64,000 bases of DNA. Origin: Cunninghamella blakesleeana. Lineage: Eukaryota; Mucoromycota; Mucoromycetes; Mucorales; Cunninghamellaceae. Position numbers and translations under genes: made by a program. Below, piece after piece: positions 1 through 11,891 of this stretch; within the stretch, counting starts at the first letter, position 1; each line of letters begins with the position of its first letter. Under the pieces are notes generated by a model. That model was not told the origin of the DNA, ran no database searches, and saw only the letters and a program-made list of their open reading frames with translations. The stretch is from assembly GCA_017871115.1 (NCBI GenBank), contig JAFCIZ010000006.1, positions 1,116,001 to 1,180,000 on the forward strand, read 5' to 3'.

Positions 1-532
1 TGGGTAACTCATTATCAAAACACAATGCCTTGTCCTCCATTAGGTAAATCTTGAATACTTCACTTTGGATTTTTTATTTTATAAACTAGAAAAAAAAAAA
101 TGGTATTAAATGGTATTATTGTTATTCTATAAAAGATATTGCTTATGTTTGGCATGCCCATTTATTATCCCCTTTTAGGTATTTTGAAGATATTGAACTT
201 CGTTTGGGAAAAAAAAGAATGTACAACGCATTATTTCCTTTAAAAGAACTTGTAAGTTCATTGATCAATATCACCTGATAAATAGAGTTAAATATAACAT
301 TTGCACTCTTTTTCTTTTCTTTTCTCTCTTTTTTTAAAAAAAAATAGCATGAGCACCAGATAATGTACAATGGCAGTGAAAAATCTTCTCTAGTAAATCA
401 AACTCTTGAATTATGGCATAGTATCTTTGGAATGAATGAACCTTATTGTTTGAAAAAGGAAGAATTATATGAAGGTTATTTTCAAAGAAAATGTTGGATG
501 TGTCAAGATATAATTCAAATTCCATGGTAAAT

Positions 533-573
<41 letters not shown>

Positions 574-1850
574 CATTTAATTTTTTAAAAGGTTCACATT
601 AAAAATATATTTACATTATATTATTATGGTTTCTTTCTAGGTCGGATTATGCCGACTATAGATATGGAAAAAATTTAAATCGAATTCAACACCACTGTAG
701 ACCTAATGGTATTCAATTTTTCGAACTAGCACATATAAAATTGGAATATGATATGAAAAGGATCGGACCTTATTCAGACCTTGGTCCTCCCATAGCGTAA
801 GCTTTATTTTTATTTTCAACATTATATATATAAAAGGGATAATTTATTTCTATTCATATTACTTTATCATTAATCTTTTTTATTTACAATAGTGGCACTT
901 TACTCGATACAAAAGGACGAATTAAGAGTAAAGGCAACAAAGTTATACCATTCATTAAACACATTTCAACCATACCCCAACCAAATGAAATGGATTATAC
1001 TTATGAAGTAGAAATTGAACGGGTATTAAAAACTTTAGATCAAAAATATGAATACGATGCAAATGGTAAATAAACAACGATAAAAATAATAGTTATGATA
1101 AAGATGAAATCAATTTATCTATTATAGTATATTGTTTTTAGTTTTATTTACTCTCTCTTTTTTTTTCTATGTTTTATATATATTATGAATAGAATTAATG
1201 TATGCTATACGAACATGCTATCAAAGTAATCCAACACCTTTTTCAATTGATTTAATTCATGCAGTATCAAGACAAAAAAAATTTTATGAAAGTACAAATA
1301 GAATCGATTGGAAACCTCCAAAAGGATTTACATCAGCTATACGTCGTTATCATGATTTTTTAATCTTAATGAAAGAAAACCCTATGATGGTTGCTGTCCC
1401 TACTATAGAAATCGATTGTGCTTGGCATACTCATATGTTATTTGCTAAATCATATAGAGATTTTACTTGTGCATATTTACGAAGATATATTAATCATGAT
1501 GATACCATTCCTGAATCAAGTCTTAAAATGTCTGCAGTTAATACAAACAGTGCATGGCTTGATCTTAAACTATATTATAGACTTATGGTAAATAATAATA
1601 ATAATAATAATCGACATATATATATATATAAATAATATAATAGATACTATTATAAATTTATGCTAATTTAATATATATAATTTAATTATTTTTTTATACA
1701 ATAGAAATGGAAAAGATTGGGTAATAAAATTGAAGCAACTATGGTTCCTAATAAAATTGCTTTTGGTTTCGAATATTATCCTGGGAAAGTAGAAGTGAAA
1801 GAAGATGATCTTAAACAAATGCCAACAGTATTAAATGAACAGTAAGTTCG

Positions 1851-1903
<53 letters not shown>

Positions 1904-3224
1904 ATTTTTTTTTTTTAAAAAAAAAAGCCATATTAATGCTTCTACACCATATTTTTTATTTTTAATAGAATAGCGAAAGCTTGTAAGGAAGGTCATTCAT
2001 GTGTAAAAATTAGTGCACATTGTCACGGTAAAATAATAATAATAATAATAATAATAATATTAATTTTCTTATATACATACAAGGATTGGTATTAAATTGA
2101 TTTTTTATTTCTCTTTTTTTTTTTTTCGTATAGACATTAAAGATACTTTCTATAGAGATAATTGTGATTTAGTAAGTTTTATTTTATTAAAACATTATTG
2201 TTTATTACTTTACGATGATTTTCAATTTATTTTATTTTTATAACTAATTCCGATATTATTCATAATTTATTTTATTCCTTTAGGAACAATTAAAAACTAT
2301 GCAAGAATTCATTGGAGAAGGAATGAAGAAAACATCTTATGGTTACATTGGGTAAATATAAACCAATAAAAATAAAAATTTTATTAAAAAAATGATAAAT
2401 AATTATCAATTAAAAAAAGAATCATTCTAACTTGTATATATGAATAGAACTATATCATGTGGAACAGGTGGAAAAAGCGCAATTTACTGCGATGATACAA
2501 GAAGTTATTCTGGAAAAGTTATAACAAGTTATAAAAATCGATGGTATAAAATAGGTGATCCTGAAAAAAAACCTCAAAATCGATTCGATGACAAAAAAGG
2601 GTCAACATGTAATAGCAAAGATTTTGTAGATGTTGCTCCTCCTGGTTACGTACAAGATCAAAATAGAAGACGCGTTGATGATATAGAAAATTCTTATTAT
2701 GCTACACAAACAGCTGTTTTTATGGCCTATCCTCCTATTTTATATTCCCCTCTCGTTGCAGCTGGTTGCGGAACTAATACTTCAGGTGGCTTCACTTTTA
2801 GTTGTGGTAAAATAGCTTTAAAAAAAAAATTAAAAAAAATCATACAAGTCTATGACCTGACTCTTATTTTTTCATTTTTTTTTTTTTCATTTTTTTTTCA
2901 CATAGGTAGTAGCGGTGGTTGTGATGGTGGTGCATTTAGTGGATGCGGTGGCGGCGGATGCGGTGGCGGTGGAGGTTTGTTAAATTATTTGTTTATTTAT
3001 TTATTGTTTTTTTATTTTTTTAAAAAAGAAAAAGAAAAAGTATATATATCTAATATGAGTATTATCTAATTTTTCCTTTTGCTTCCCTTTTTTTTAATAG
3101 GTGGTGGCGGTGGATGTGGTATGTCATTGATTTATTATATATACATATATATATTTAATAAGAATATAGTCTCATCTTTACTTTCTTTTTTTTGAATATG
3201 TATTAATTAATAGGTGGATGCTGA
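1..3224 (+). CDS. GRDP-like (glycine-rich domain-containing) protein, 5' end missing
   Basis: Fourteen exons are visible: 1-43, 136-251, 348-526, 641-796, 893-1065, 1193-1587, 1705-1841, 1969-2027, 2134-2171, 2284-2351, 2448-2806, 2906-2974, 3101-3118 and 3214-3224, giving 606 residues in one frame. Two copies of a W-H-x-H motif are seen, DIAYVWHAHLLSPFRY at the 1/2 exon junction and EIDCAWHTHMLFAKSY near 1410-1460. These are typical of the GRDP-like family (formerly DUF1399). The C-terminus turns into a Gly/Cys-rich tail, spread over three small final exons of 69, 18 and 11 nt that all join in phase 1. The gene start lies upstream of the window. Plant members are linked to stress and development; I know of no established fungal function. 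Family confidence is high, and the order of the last micro-exons is an inference from splice sites. Confidence 0.85.
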
Positions 3225-3355
3225 TAGGAACTCCGCCTCTTTTTTAATTTATGCAAATTTTATTTTATTTCTACCATTTTATTATATTTTTTTTTCTCAC
3301 CCCTCTTTTTTTTTCATTACTACTTACTTTATATTTTTAATCATTGTATATTATC

Positions 3356-3533
3356 ATGGATGAAGTAATATATACAATATTGTTTATTATTATAGCTATG
3401 TATTATTATTTTTAAGATTTAACATTTAATAAAAAACCTCATCTGCTTTATTATTATTTTTTTTAAAATAGAAAATAAAAGCGCTTAGAGAAAAATATGA
3501 AGAAGAATTAAAAAAAAATAAGTAAAAATAATT

Positions 3534-3565
<32 letters not shown>

Positions 3566-3917
3566 ATATAAATGGTTATGGTAGAATAATTTATTATTAT
3601 TTTAAATAAAAAGTATCACTCAATTAGAAGTAGACAATGTACTAAGAAAGAGAATGAAACTTGAAAATGAATTAGCTGACCTTCATAGAATCACTGCTTC
3701 CTTATTATCTCACGTAAATAACAATCCTGTTATTAATATTAGTAATCCTATTATATAAAAATGAAAAGTAAAATAAAAAAAAATAGGTGACTAATCTATT
3801 TAAATTTATTGATATTTTTATTGCATTTATTTATTTATTTAAATTTAGTATGCCAATCTTAAACATATTAGCTTACAAGAAGCCTATGATGAATTCAATG
3901 TTCCAAAAGATTTATAA
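3356..3917 (+). CDS. small coiled-coil protein, possibly Swi5-like
   Basis: Exons 3356-3364, 3472-3521, 3614-3713 and 3849-3917 join in frame to about 75 residues. The first exon is only 9 nt (M-D-E). Residues 4-45 are charged and heptad-like (KIKALREKYEEELKK), followed by a helical tail ending LKHISLQEAYDEFNVPKDL. The order of coiled coil, short LH-containing helix and final E-x-Y-x-x-F motif resembles the C-terminus of Swi5/Sae3 recombination mediators, which are also 70-90 residues long. The family's LHxYNEIKD core is not clearly present, so this is only a suggestion. A kinetochore or tethering subunit is equally possible. It lies 130 bp after the GRDP gene and 176 bp before the MET2-like gene on the same strand. 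The gene rests on four consistent splice junctions, not on homology. Confidence 0.5.
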
Positions 3918-4093
3918 TAATTCGAAAAAAAATGGCGACATCAGAAGGATCATCCAATGAAATTTATCTTAATTTTTTAGATGGCGAACCTTAATTTTTT
4001 TTATATAAGGTTTTTTTTATTTTTACTCTCCCTCTCATTTTTTTTTTTTGCTTGCTCTTTTATCTTTTTTTTCTTTTTTAATATCTTTATATA

Positions 4094-6530
4094 ATGACTA
4101 CGTTGAGAGTTTTTTCAAAACTAAATAAATCATTATTACCTTTATCTACACAAAAATCCTTACGTGTTGGTCTTTTACAAAGAAGTAAAGATAAAAATAA
4201 AAAAGACTTTTTATATAAATATCAGTATAGAATCAACAGAGAAGCAATGGTAGCGTATTAATAATAATAACAAACTCTTTTTTTCCTTTATTTTAGGTTT
4301 TCATACTACTTCAACCATTTTACAATCAAGCTGTACTATTGCTAGTAATAACACAAATAATAATAATGGTTCAACTATAGACAACAACAATCAAACTTTA
4401 ACTTCCTCCACCAATCCACCCATGTCGTTTCCTTGTATTGACAAGTTAGCATCACGTACACAAGAATTAGATAGTGGCCCTGAACCTAGTTACGATAAAG
4501 TAGTAACTGGGTATGAAACTTTTGATTATAATCAACCTTTTTTATTAGACCATGGGGGAATCTTACCAAAAATGACCATTGCTTACGAAACGTGGGGTGA
4601 ATTAAATCAAGAAAAAAACAATTGTATTTTACTTCATACTGGATTATCAGCTTCTTCTCATGCTAAATCACATTCTAAAAATTTGAAACCTGGATGGTGG
4701 GAGGAGTTTATTGGACCTGGATGTCCTATAGATACAAATAAATTCTTTGTTATATGTACTAATGTGATTGGAGGCTGCTATGGTTCAACTGGGCCAAGTG
4801 CAATCGATCCAGCGGATAATGATCGTTATGCTACTCGATTTCCTATTTTGACCATCTTTGATATGGTACGTGCTCAATTCTTATTATTGGATCATCTTGG
4901 TATTGATAAATTACATGCTAGTGTTGGAAGTAGTATGGGCGGTATGCAGGTAAATATTATATTTTAAATTTAAAATAAAATAATAAAAGAGATAGGTAGC
5001 CATATAGATATATAGACATAATAAAAGAAGGTTACCAAAAGAAGAGAAGCAAACCAATGTATGTAATAAAATAAAATATATTGAATTCATTTATATATAA
5101 TAGTCAATTGCCGCTGCTTCTTTATACCCTGAAAGGGTCAGTCGACTTGTCAGTATCTCTGCTTGTGCTCGTTCTCATCCATACTCTATTGCTTTAAGAC
5201 ATACTCAACGTCAAGGTAAAAAAAGAAAACGTGATGAATAAAATAAAAAGTGGTGGATATTAATAAAATAAAAATGGTGATGGTGTATAATAAAATAAAA
5301 TAAAAAGTGGTTGTGAATGATTATTAAAACAAAATAGTGGTTAAATAAGTTGAAGTAGATACAAAAAAAAAAAATGATGGATACTAAAAAAACGATGAAA
5401 TAAAAAAACTATTACGTGATGTCAGCGGTACAGATGACTCACTCGCAATTTTTTAATCTTTAATCTTAATATCCATTTATAGTATTAATGGCCGATCCAA
5501 ATTGGAATAAAGGCTTTTATTATAAAGGTATTCCTCCACACATTGGTATGAAGGTAAAATATATTATATGTATTAAATATATTTATATGAGCAAAAAATA
5601 AAAAAAATTGATCAACATGATACCAATGATCATATTTATTTATTTATTCATTTATTTTACTTTTAGCTTGCCCGTGAAATTGCTACCATCAGGTACGTAC
5701 ATTTATAAAGATATATATAATATAAATAAATAAATAGAAACACAAAACTTATATAAACCTCTATTTTTTTTTTCTTATTAATCATGTTTTTAGTTACCGA
5801 TCAGGACCAGAATGGGAATTAAGATTTGGACGCAAAAGATCACAAGAACATCAGTCACCTGCATTATGTCCAGACTTTCTTATTGAAACCTATTTAGACC
5901 ACCAAGGGGAGCGATTCTGTTTACAATATGATGCTAATTCATTATTATATATCTCAAAAGCCATGGATATGTTTGATATGTCAGCTTCTTCTGTAAAAAA
6001 ATTAAATCAACAAAGAGAACAAAATCAAAAGAAAATTAATCAACTACTTTTTAAAGAAAACAATATATCCTCTTCCTCTTCCACTACCGTTCGATCTGTT
6101 ACAGGTCAAACCTCAGCTTTAGAACAAACAGAAATTTATCCTGAAGAAGAACAACAAATAAAAAATAAGACTAAAAAACCAGCCTTAACTACATTAAATG
6201 CAACCGATCCTGATACACAAGATTTAATTGAAGGAATGAAAAAGATCAAGATGCCAACTTTAGTTTTAGGGATTCAAACAGATTTATTGTTCCCAGTTTG
6301 GCAACAAAAGGAAATTGCTGAATGCTTACGTGCTGCAGGCAATGATAAAGTCACCTATTATGAATTGGATGCAATGTTTGGTCATGATACATTCTTAATC
6401 GATCGTGTCAGTGTCGGAGGGGCAATCGCTGTAAGTGGTATAAAAAAAGAATATTATTATGGAATAGTTTTAATTTAACTTTTATTTTTTATTATTTTAT
6501 AAATAGGGTCATTTGGCAACTAAAATTTAA
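4094..6530 (+). CDS. MET2: homoserine O-acetyltransferase
   Basis: Exons 4094-4184, 4297-4949, 5104-5215, 5483-5553, 5667-5692, 5794-6430 and 6507-6530 give 537 residues. The enzyme transfers acetyl from acetyl-CoA to L-homoserine, the entry step of methionine synthesis. The alpha/beta-hydrolase fold is shown by the oxyanion region [15 protein letters not shown], the nucleophile elbow VGSSMGGMQ (Ser near residue 243), the acid in [15 protein letters not shown] and the His in [11 protein letters not shown] hydrophilic insert of about 85 residues ([10 protein letters not shown] onward) interrupts the C-terminal half, as in other fungal MET2 proteins. The first 45 residues ([20 protein letters not shown], then K, R, S and FHTTS) are basic, hydroxylated and without acids, like a mitochondrial presequence. 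The start is the first ATG, and exon 1 encodes only this leader. Serine versus homoserine acetyltransferase cannot be separated with certainty here. Confidence 0.9.
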
Positions 6531-7093
6531 TTTATAATTATAGAAAAAAATATTATTATTAGGAAAAAAACTATGGATGATGATGAAACTGTATTTATAT
6601 ATATTTATAAACAAATAAAATAAAATAAACAAAAACAAAAATAAAAAAAAAAATAAAAAGACATAACATCATGGCAATAAATGTTTATTACCTTATATAT
6701 ATGTATATAAATATATGGCACAACTTTTATTAATTTTTTAAAATATATATATATATATAAACTATTCTTTTTTCTTTTTTCTTTTAGTAAATGTAAATAA
6801 AATAAAAATATAGCTTTATAAAAAAAATGGACTTTCTTTTTTAGGACGGATATGTGGAGTATTTTTTTTTAAGATGAGGAGTTTCAATAAGTATAACCAT
6901 TTAAAAAGAAAAGAAAAAAAAAGGAAAAAAAAGGGAAAAAGAGAAATATATATATATATAGAAAGAAAGAAAGAAAATATTTATAAAAAAAACAAAAAGG
7001 AAAAGGGAAAAGGGAAAATAAAAAAATAGTTATAGTAACAAATAGATAACGATACACAGTAAATATTCTTTTTCTTCATTTTTTTTTTTTTCA
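6531..7093. other. convergent intergenic region, AT-rich
   Basis: This separates the 3' ends of the MET2-like gene (plus) and the CCCH gene (minus). It holds purine-rich runs and short TA repeats (for example 6948-6960) and no ORF or RNA gene that I can see. Shared 3' untranslated sequence and terminators are the likely content. Confidence 0.6.
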
Positions 7094-8746
7094 TTAAGAT
7101 TTTGATAAATTAAGAGAATTATTATTATTGTTATTATTATTTGATACAAAAGAAGGGAATATAAAAGGAGTTGCTTTTGGTTGCTGTAAATTAGCAGATG
7201 ATAATGTTTGTTGTTGATTAGAAGTCATAGAAGAAGATGATGAAGAAATTGGGTGATCTTCTTCCATAAAGAATTGTACATCATCGTCATTAAAGTCAAA
7301 AGAATGTTGTTCCGAATCTGAAGCAGTTGTCGCAGCAGCACCAACCATTGTTGTTGTTGTTCCCATTATGCTATTATTATTGTTACTAAATTGATGATGG
7401 TGGTTCATATTTTGATTATTATTAACAATTTCATCATCGGTCCACTTCCATGATGATGAAGGTGATCCAATGATAGACGTTGTAGGTAATTTTTGAGTCA
7501 TATGATGAGTCGTTGTATTAGGCACTGACCATCCACCTTTCATCATAAATGAAGATAATTGTTTTTGATAATCCTTATTATTATTTTGATTGTTATTATT
7601 ATTATTAGTTATGTTATTTGTATGATTAAATAATGGTGACCTTCCTTGTTGTTGTTGTTGTTGCTGCTGCTGCTGGCTATTATTATTAATTGAATAAATT
7701 GAAGAATTTGAATAATCCATCAGCAGATGCTGCTGTTCCCGTGCTTTTCTTAATTGTAATTCCGAAGGAGTCAGTAGATCATTTAAAGAAGAAGGCAACA
7801 TAGCATCATTAATATCATAATGCAAAGAGTTTCCTTGATGAAGATAAGAATTATTTAATTGAGTAGTAGAAGAAGAAGAGGGGGAAGAAGATAAATGGTT
7901 CATGGATGAAGAAGTAGCAGAAGTAGAATAAACTTGTCGATGATGATGATGTAATGAAAGTTGGTTTGGTGATACATTGTATTTCCCACTATTATTATTT
8001 CCTCCAAAAGATTGGCTATATAAATGAGTGGCAATATCAGAGGAAGAGGAAGAAGAATAAGTAGGGGGAGGAGGAGAAGACAAATGAAAAGGTGATAAAC
8101 TGCTACTATCATTCATTGTATAATTATTATTGTTATTATTGTTATTATTATTATTATTATTATTCAATGGAGAAGAAGAGGAAGGTGAACCATAATGAGT
8201 ACTAGTATTATTGATAAGTCTTGCTTTACGTGATGTTGTCATTCCATTTGGATCCATTGTAGGAATTGCAGTTGTAGCCATAGTATGTAATAAAGCACAC
8301 TTTGTTCCAAACTTACAAGTTCCTTTTAAATAATACCGACACACAGCTGTTTCAGATGTAGGATTGATATTATGAGAAAAGATACAATTAGCGCCCGCTG
8401 TACAAGTACCTTGTTTAAAAAACTTGCAAGGAACATGAGCTAAGGAAGGTGCTGCTTTTAATAGAAATATATACAAGTAATATAAATAAATAAAAAAGAT
8501 AAAAAAAATATTTATATAATTATATTTTTTAATAAAAATAAAATAGAATGATACTTTACGTTTACTATTTTGTTGCTGTTGCTGCTGTTGTTGGGCTGTA
8601 AGAGGAGATAAAACATTATCAGGGCGTGATAACCTTTTAAACAAAAAAGGAGGCAATTGGGAAGGCGAACTTTTTGATAATTGATGAATTCCATAGTTAT
8701 TAGAAGTATCATAAGTCCCATCGAATAAAAAGGTATTATCATTCAT
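7094..8746 (-). CDS. tandem CCCH zinc-finger protein
   Basis: Two exons, 8560-8746 and 7094-8454. The 105-bp intron (8455-8559) can be read through in frame, but the read-through is a Phe/Ile/Tyr-rich tract typical of intron sequence, while splicing gives a clean QNSKPAPSLAHVPC junction and a 515-residue protein. Residues about 72-119 hold two C-x7-C-x5-C-x3-H fingers, CKFFKQGTCTAGANCIFSH and CRYYLKGTCKFGTKCALLH. This is the arrangement of fungal RNA-binding proteins such as yeast Lee1. The remaining 400 residues are low-complexity (Asn, Gln, Ser and His runs). Near the C-terminus there are acidic/aromatic patches (DFNDDDVQFFMEEDHP). A role in mRNA binding or post-transcriptional control is inferred from the fingers; the targets are unknown. 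Confidence 0.85.
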   Translation of the reverse strand: MNDNTFLFDGTYDTSNNYGIHQLSKSSPSQLPPFLFKRLSRPDNVLSPLTAQQQQQQQQNSKRKVSFYFIFIKKYNYINIFFIFFIYLYYLYIFLLKAAPSLAHVPCKFFKQGTCTAGANCIFSHNINPTSETAVCRYYLKGTCKFGTKCALLHTMATTAIPTMDPNGMTTSRKARLINNTSTHYGSPSSSSPLNNNNNNNNNNNNNNYTMNDSSSLSPFHLSSPPPPTYSSSSSSDIATHLYSQSFGGNNNSGKYNVSPNQLSLHHHHRQVYSTSATSSSMNHLSSSPSSSSTTQLNNSYLHQGNSLHYDINDAMLPSSLNDLLTPSELQLRKAREQQHLLMDYSNSSIYSINNNSQQQQQQQQQQGRSPLFNHTNNITNNNNNNQNNNKDYQKQLSSFMMKGGWSVPNTTTHHMTQKLPTTSIIGSPSSSWKWTDDEIVNNNQNMNHHHQFSNNNNSIMGTTTTMVGAAATTASDSEQHSFDFNDDDVQFFMEEDHPISSSSSSMTSNQQQTLSSANLQQPKATPFIFPSFVSNNNNNNNNSLNLSKS

Positions 8747-9339
8747 CTTTATATAAAAAAATCAAAAGGTATAATAAATAGAATAAAATAGATGAATTGA
8801 ATTGATATAACAATATATTAAATGAATGAATGAATGAATAATAATAATAATAATAATAATAATAGTAATATATATATATATTTATATATATATAAAGCTT
8901 ATATATAAAAGTATTCTTTTATATGCAAAAGGGGAGAAAGGGGTGGTAAAAAAATATATATTATAAAATTAAGTGAAAATTTGAAAAAGTGGGAAAAAGA
9001 AGAGAAAAAAGAAAAAAATAAGGGGAAGGGAATATTTATAAGAAAAAAATTATCCCAGCTGACCGACCGCGGAGACTTTTTCCTTTTATATGCAATACTT
9101 CTATTATGAAAACGATGATGAATATATTTTATTATATAAATGAAAAAAATAAAAAGTAAAAATAAAAAATAAATGATATGAAAAATAAATATATTATTTA
9201 AAATATATATTTATATAATATCTATAATATATAATATAAGATAAGATAATTTAATATATAATTCTATTAAAGTCTAAAAAAAAAAAAATAATAATGATGC
9301 AAGAAAAACTTTTAAATAATTTTAAAATGAATTATTCAA
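8747..9339. other. promoter of the CCCH gene and 3' flank of the nucleolar gene
   Basis: AT-rich, with (AATA)n and (TA)n tracts at about 8821-8900. The only GC-rich patch is 9056-9075 (CAGCTGACCGACCGCGGAGA), about 320 bp upstream of the CCCH start, and is the best candidate for a regulatory element. No ORF is seen. Confidence 0.5.
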
Positions 9340-11186
9340 TCAATCATCAAATTTAATACTATGACTTTCCAAGGAAATTCTACCACCACGATAAGACCCA
9401 CGCTTCTTCTTATTTTTTTCTGCTCTGAATTTATCTCCACGAGTTTTAATTAAATCCACATGAGCTTTCCATCCATAAGATGCTTCATCTGATCCACCTT
9501 TACTGACATATGTATTATCTTTTAATCTATCATCATGAAATGTTACTTCTTCAGGTTTGACTCTTTGAAAAGGTGTACCGGGTTGTCGCTTTCCATTATT
9601 TGTACTAGAATAATTTTAAAAATAATAAAATAATAAATAAAAATAAATAAATAAATATGTTATAAGGTTGAATAGTGCCTTTTCTTTTTTTTCTTTTCTA
9701 TAGCTAAAATTATTTTTTTATTTATTGAATATAAAATAGAAAAAAAGAAAAAAAAATGGAAAAAGGCTTTACTTATTTTTTGGTTTTTTGGCTTGAGATA
9801 CTTCGGGTTTTGATTCTACTTCTTCGGCCTTTCGTTTATTATTATTTTCTTCTTCTTTTTCTTCATTATCATCACTTGAAGAATCGTCAGAGGAATCATC
9901 ATCTGAGGAGGAATCACTGCTTGAGGAGGAGGAATCGTCATCAGAGGAAGAAGAATCACTGCTTGATGAGGAGGAATCAGTATTTTCTTCTTTTTTTTCT
10001 TCACTATCTACATCCATTTTATCGTCTTCTTCTGCTTCATCATCACTATCACTGTCGCTGTCACTACTGCTGCTGTCACTGTCACTGTCACTACTGCTGT
10101 CGGATGAACTATCACTACTATCAGATTTATTTTCTTCAGCTACTTTTTCTTCTTCTTTTTCGTCGTCTGAGCTATCATCGTCTGAGGAGGAAGAATCGTC
10201 TGAGGAGGAGGAGGAAGAGGAAGAGCTGTCGTCGTCGGATGATGATGAGGAGGAGGAGGAACTAGATGAATCATCTTTCTTTTCTACTTTTTTATCTTCT
10301 TCTTTTTCTTCTTCTTCTTTGTCACTTTCTTCATCACTGCTACTGCTACTGTCGTCAGATGAAGATGAAGAATCGCTTGAGGTATCTTTTTTATCGCTTT
10401 CTTCTTTAGCTTCTTCTTTTTCATCATCGCTATCTGAATCACTGCTGCTATCGCTATCACTATCACTGCTGCTGCTGCTGCTGCTGCTGCTATCACTATC
10501 AGAAGATTCTTCTTCTTTTGTATCATCAGAGCTTGATTTGATTGAAGTATCTTTGGTTTCTTCTTCTTTATCAGAATCATCACTATCACTGCTATCACTG
10601 CTGCTGCTACTATCGGATGAGGAAGATGAGGAAGATGAGGAAGATGAAGAAGATGAAGAGGTGGCTGATTTCATCTCAGTATCTTTAGATTCTTCTTCTT
10701 TGTCAGAATCATCACTATCAGAATCACTACTGCTACTGCTATCAGATGAAGAGGATGAGGAAGATGAAGAGGATGAGGAGGATGAAGAGTCTTCTTTACT
10801 AGGATGTCTATTTATATTATATTAAATAGCAATAGAAAAAAGAAAAACCGGTTAGTATGAAACATATATTAAAACAATATTTAAAACCACATATTTTGTA
10901 AATTATTATTTTAAAGTCTTACTTTTCTTGGAAATCAGCAAAGATAGTTTTTAAAGAAGCTACTTTGGTACTGTCTGCAATCTATATGTATATATAAACA
11001 AAGATACAGAGAAAAGAGAAATAAATAAAAGAGTTTTGGTATTTTACTATTTTAAATGGATTAAGTTTTATTTAAAAAAAAAAAGTAACCTACAGTAGAA
11101 TTTTTTTTTAAAGCTTCGGCTGCTTGTTTTTGGCCACTTTCAACAAGATATTTATATACAATAGTGTCTAAATCTTTGTTGGACAT
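9340..11186 (-). CDS. SRP40: SRP40/NOLC1-like nucleolar phosphoprotein
   Basis: Exons 11094-11186, 10923-10981, 9773-10807 and 9340-9604 give 483 residues. Residues 1-50 (MSNKDLDTIVYKYLVESGQK and on to FADFQEK) form a LisH-type helix pair, as in NOLC1. The centre is about 340 residues of Ser/Asp/Glu blocks broken by short Lys-rich motifs, a likely casein kinase 2 substrate. The last 80 residues match the conserved SRP40 C-terminal domain: FQRVKPEEV, DDRLKDNTY, YGWKAHVDL, EKNKKKRGSYRGG and SIKFD. The family chaperones box C/D and H/ACA snoRNPs between nucleolus and Cajal body and supports RNA polymerase I. Long ORFs on the other strand of the acidic tract (9756-10265 and 10319-10825) are coding shadows. 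Start and junctions are well supported because both conserved ends join the tract in frame. Confidence 0.92.
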
Positions 11187-11891
11187 GATTAACGAATAAA
11201 TAATTTATAATAAAAGAAGTAAAGTGAAGAAGAAGAAAAAAAAAGTTGGATCTTATTTTTTTAAAAAAAAAATAGTGGCTTATTAAAATAAAAAATGCAA
11301 AAAATTTAAAATCCGGTTCTTAATATGGTCAAGGAGTAGTATTATTTAGTATATTTAATGTGCTACCACTTTGGTGAAGGATGAGGAAGAAAATATATAT
11401 AACGAGAAAGTGGTAAAAACCCAACAAATATTTAGCTTAAAAAAATTATTGTCCAGTAAATGTACAAAATATTCAAGATCTTTTGTATGTATGGAAACTA
11501 ACCCACATATAGAATAAGATAATGATATCACTTTTCTTTAAATTTTTCATGTAAATTTGTATTTAAAAAAAAAGGATAAAAAGTGAATCTATATTGAAAA
11601 TATACGTTTAATCCCAGATTATTATTATTTTTTTCAATTTTATATATAAAGAAAAAAAATACATACATATATAAAAGAATAAATAAATAAACATAATAAT
11701 AGTGTGGTAAAAATAAAGAATGAATATGTAATACAATAATAATAATAAATATAAAAGCAAAAATAAAATAGATAGATATATAGATATATATATAAAAAGA
11801 AATAAAAAGAAAAAAAAATGGTGTACTATAATTTATATGTATAATGTGTATATAATATATATATATGTATATATATATATTATAATTATTA
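11187..11891. other. intergenic region upstream of the SRP40-like gene
   Basis: Promoter side of the SRP40-like gene and 3' side of the Spt23-like gene. It has A-rich runs close to the SRP40 start and (TA)n tracts at 11850-11880. The minus-strand ORF at 11528-11914 is a Tyr/Ile/Phe-rich translation of AT repeats and is not accepted. No other element is seen. Confidence 0.5.

Noticed and set aside
2815..3069. In-frame extension of the GRDP exon after 2806, rich in Lys and Phe
   Set aside because: It is intron read-through; a donor at 2807 and an acceptor at 2905 restore the Gly/Cys frame.
8455..8559. In-frame Phe/Ile/Tyr segment of the CCCH ORF
   Set aside because: Good GTAAAG donor and AAAAG acceptor in phase; composition is that of introns, and fungal CCCH proteins have no such membrane-like stretch before the fingers.
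9756..10825. Long plus-strand ORFs of Arg/His/Leu or Ser/Leu composition over the nucleolar gene
   Set aside because: They are antisense readings of the Ser/Asp/Glu repeat tract; the minus-strand frame joins conserved LisH and SRP40 domains.
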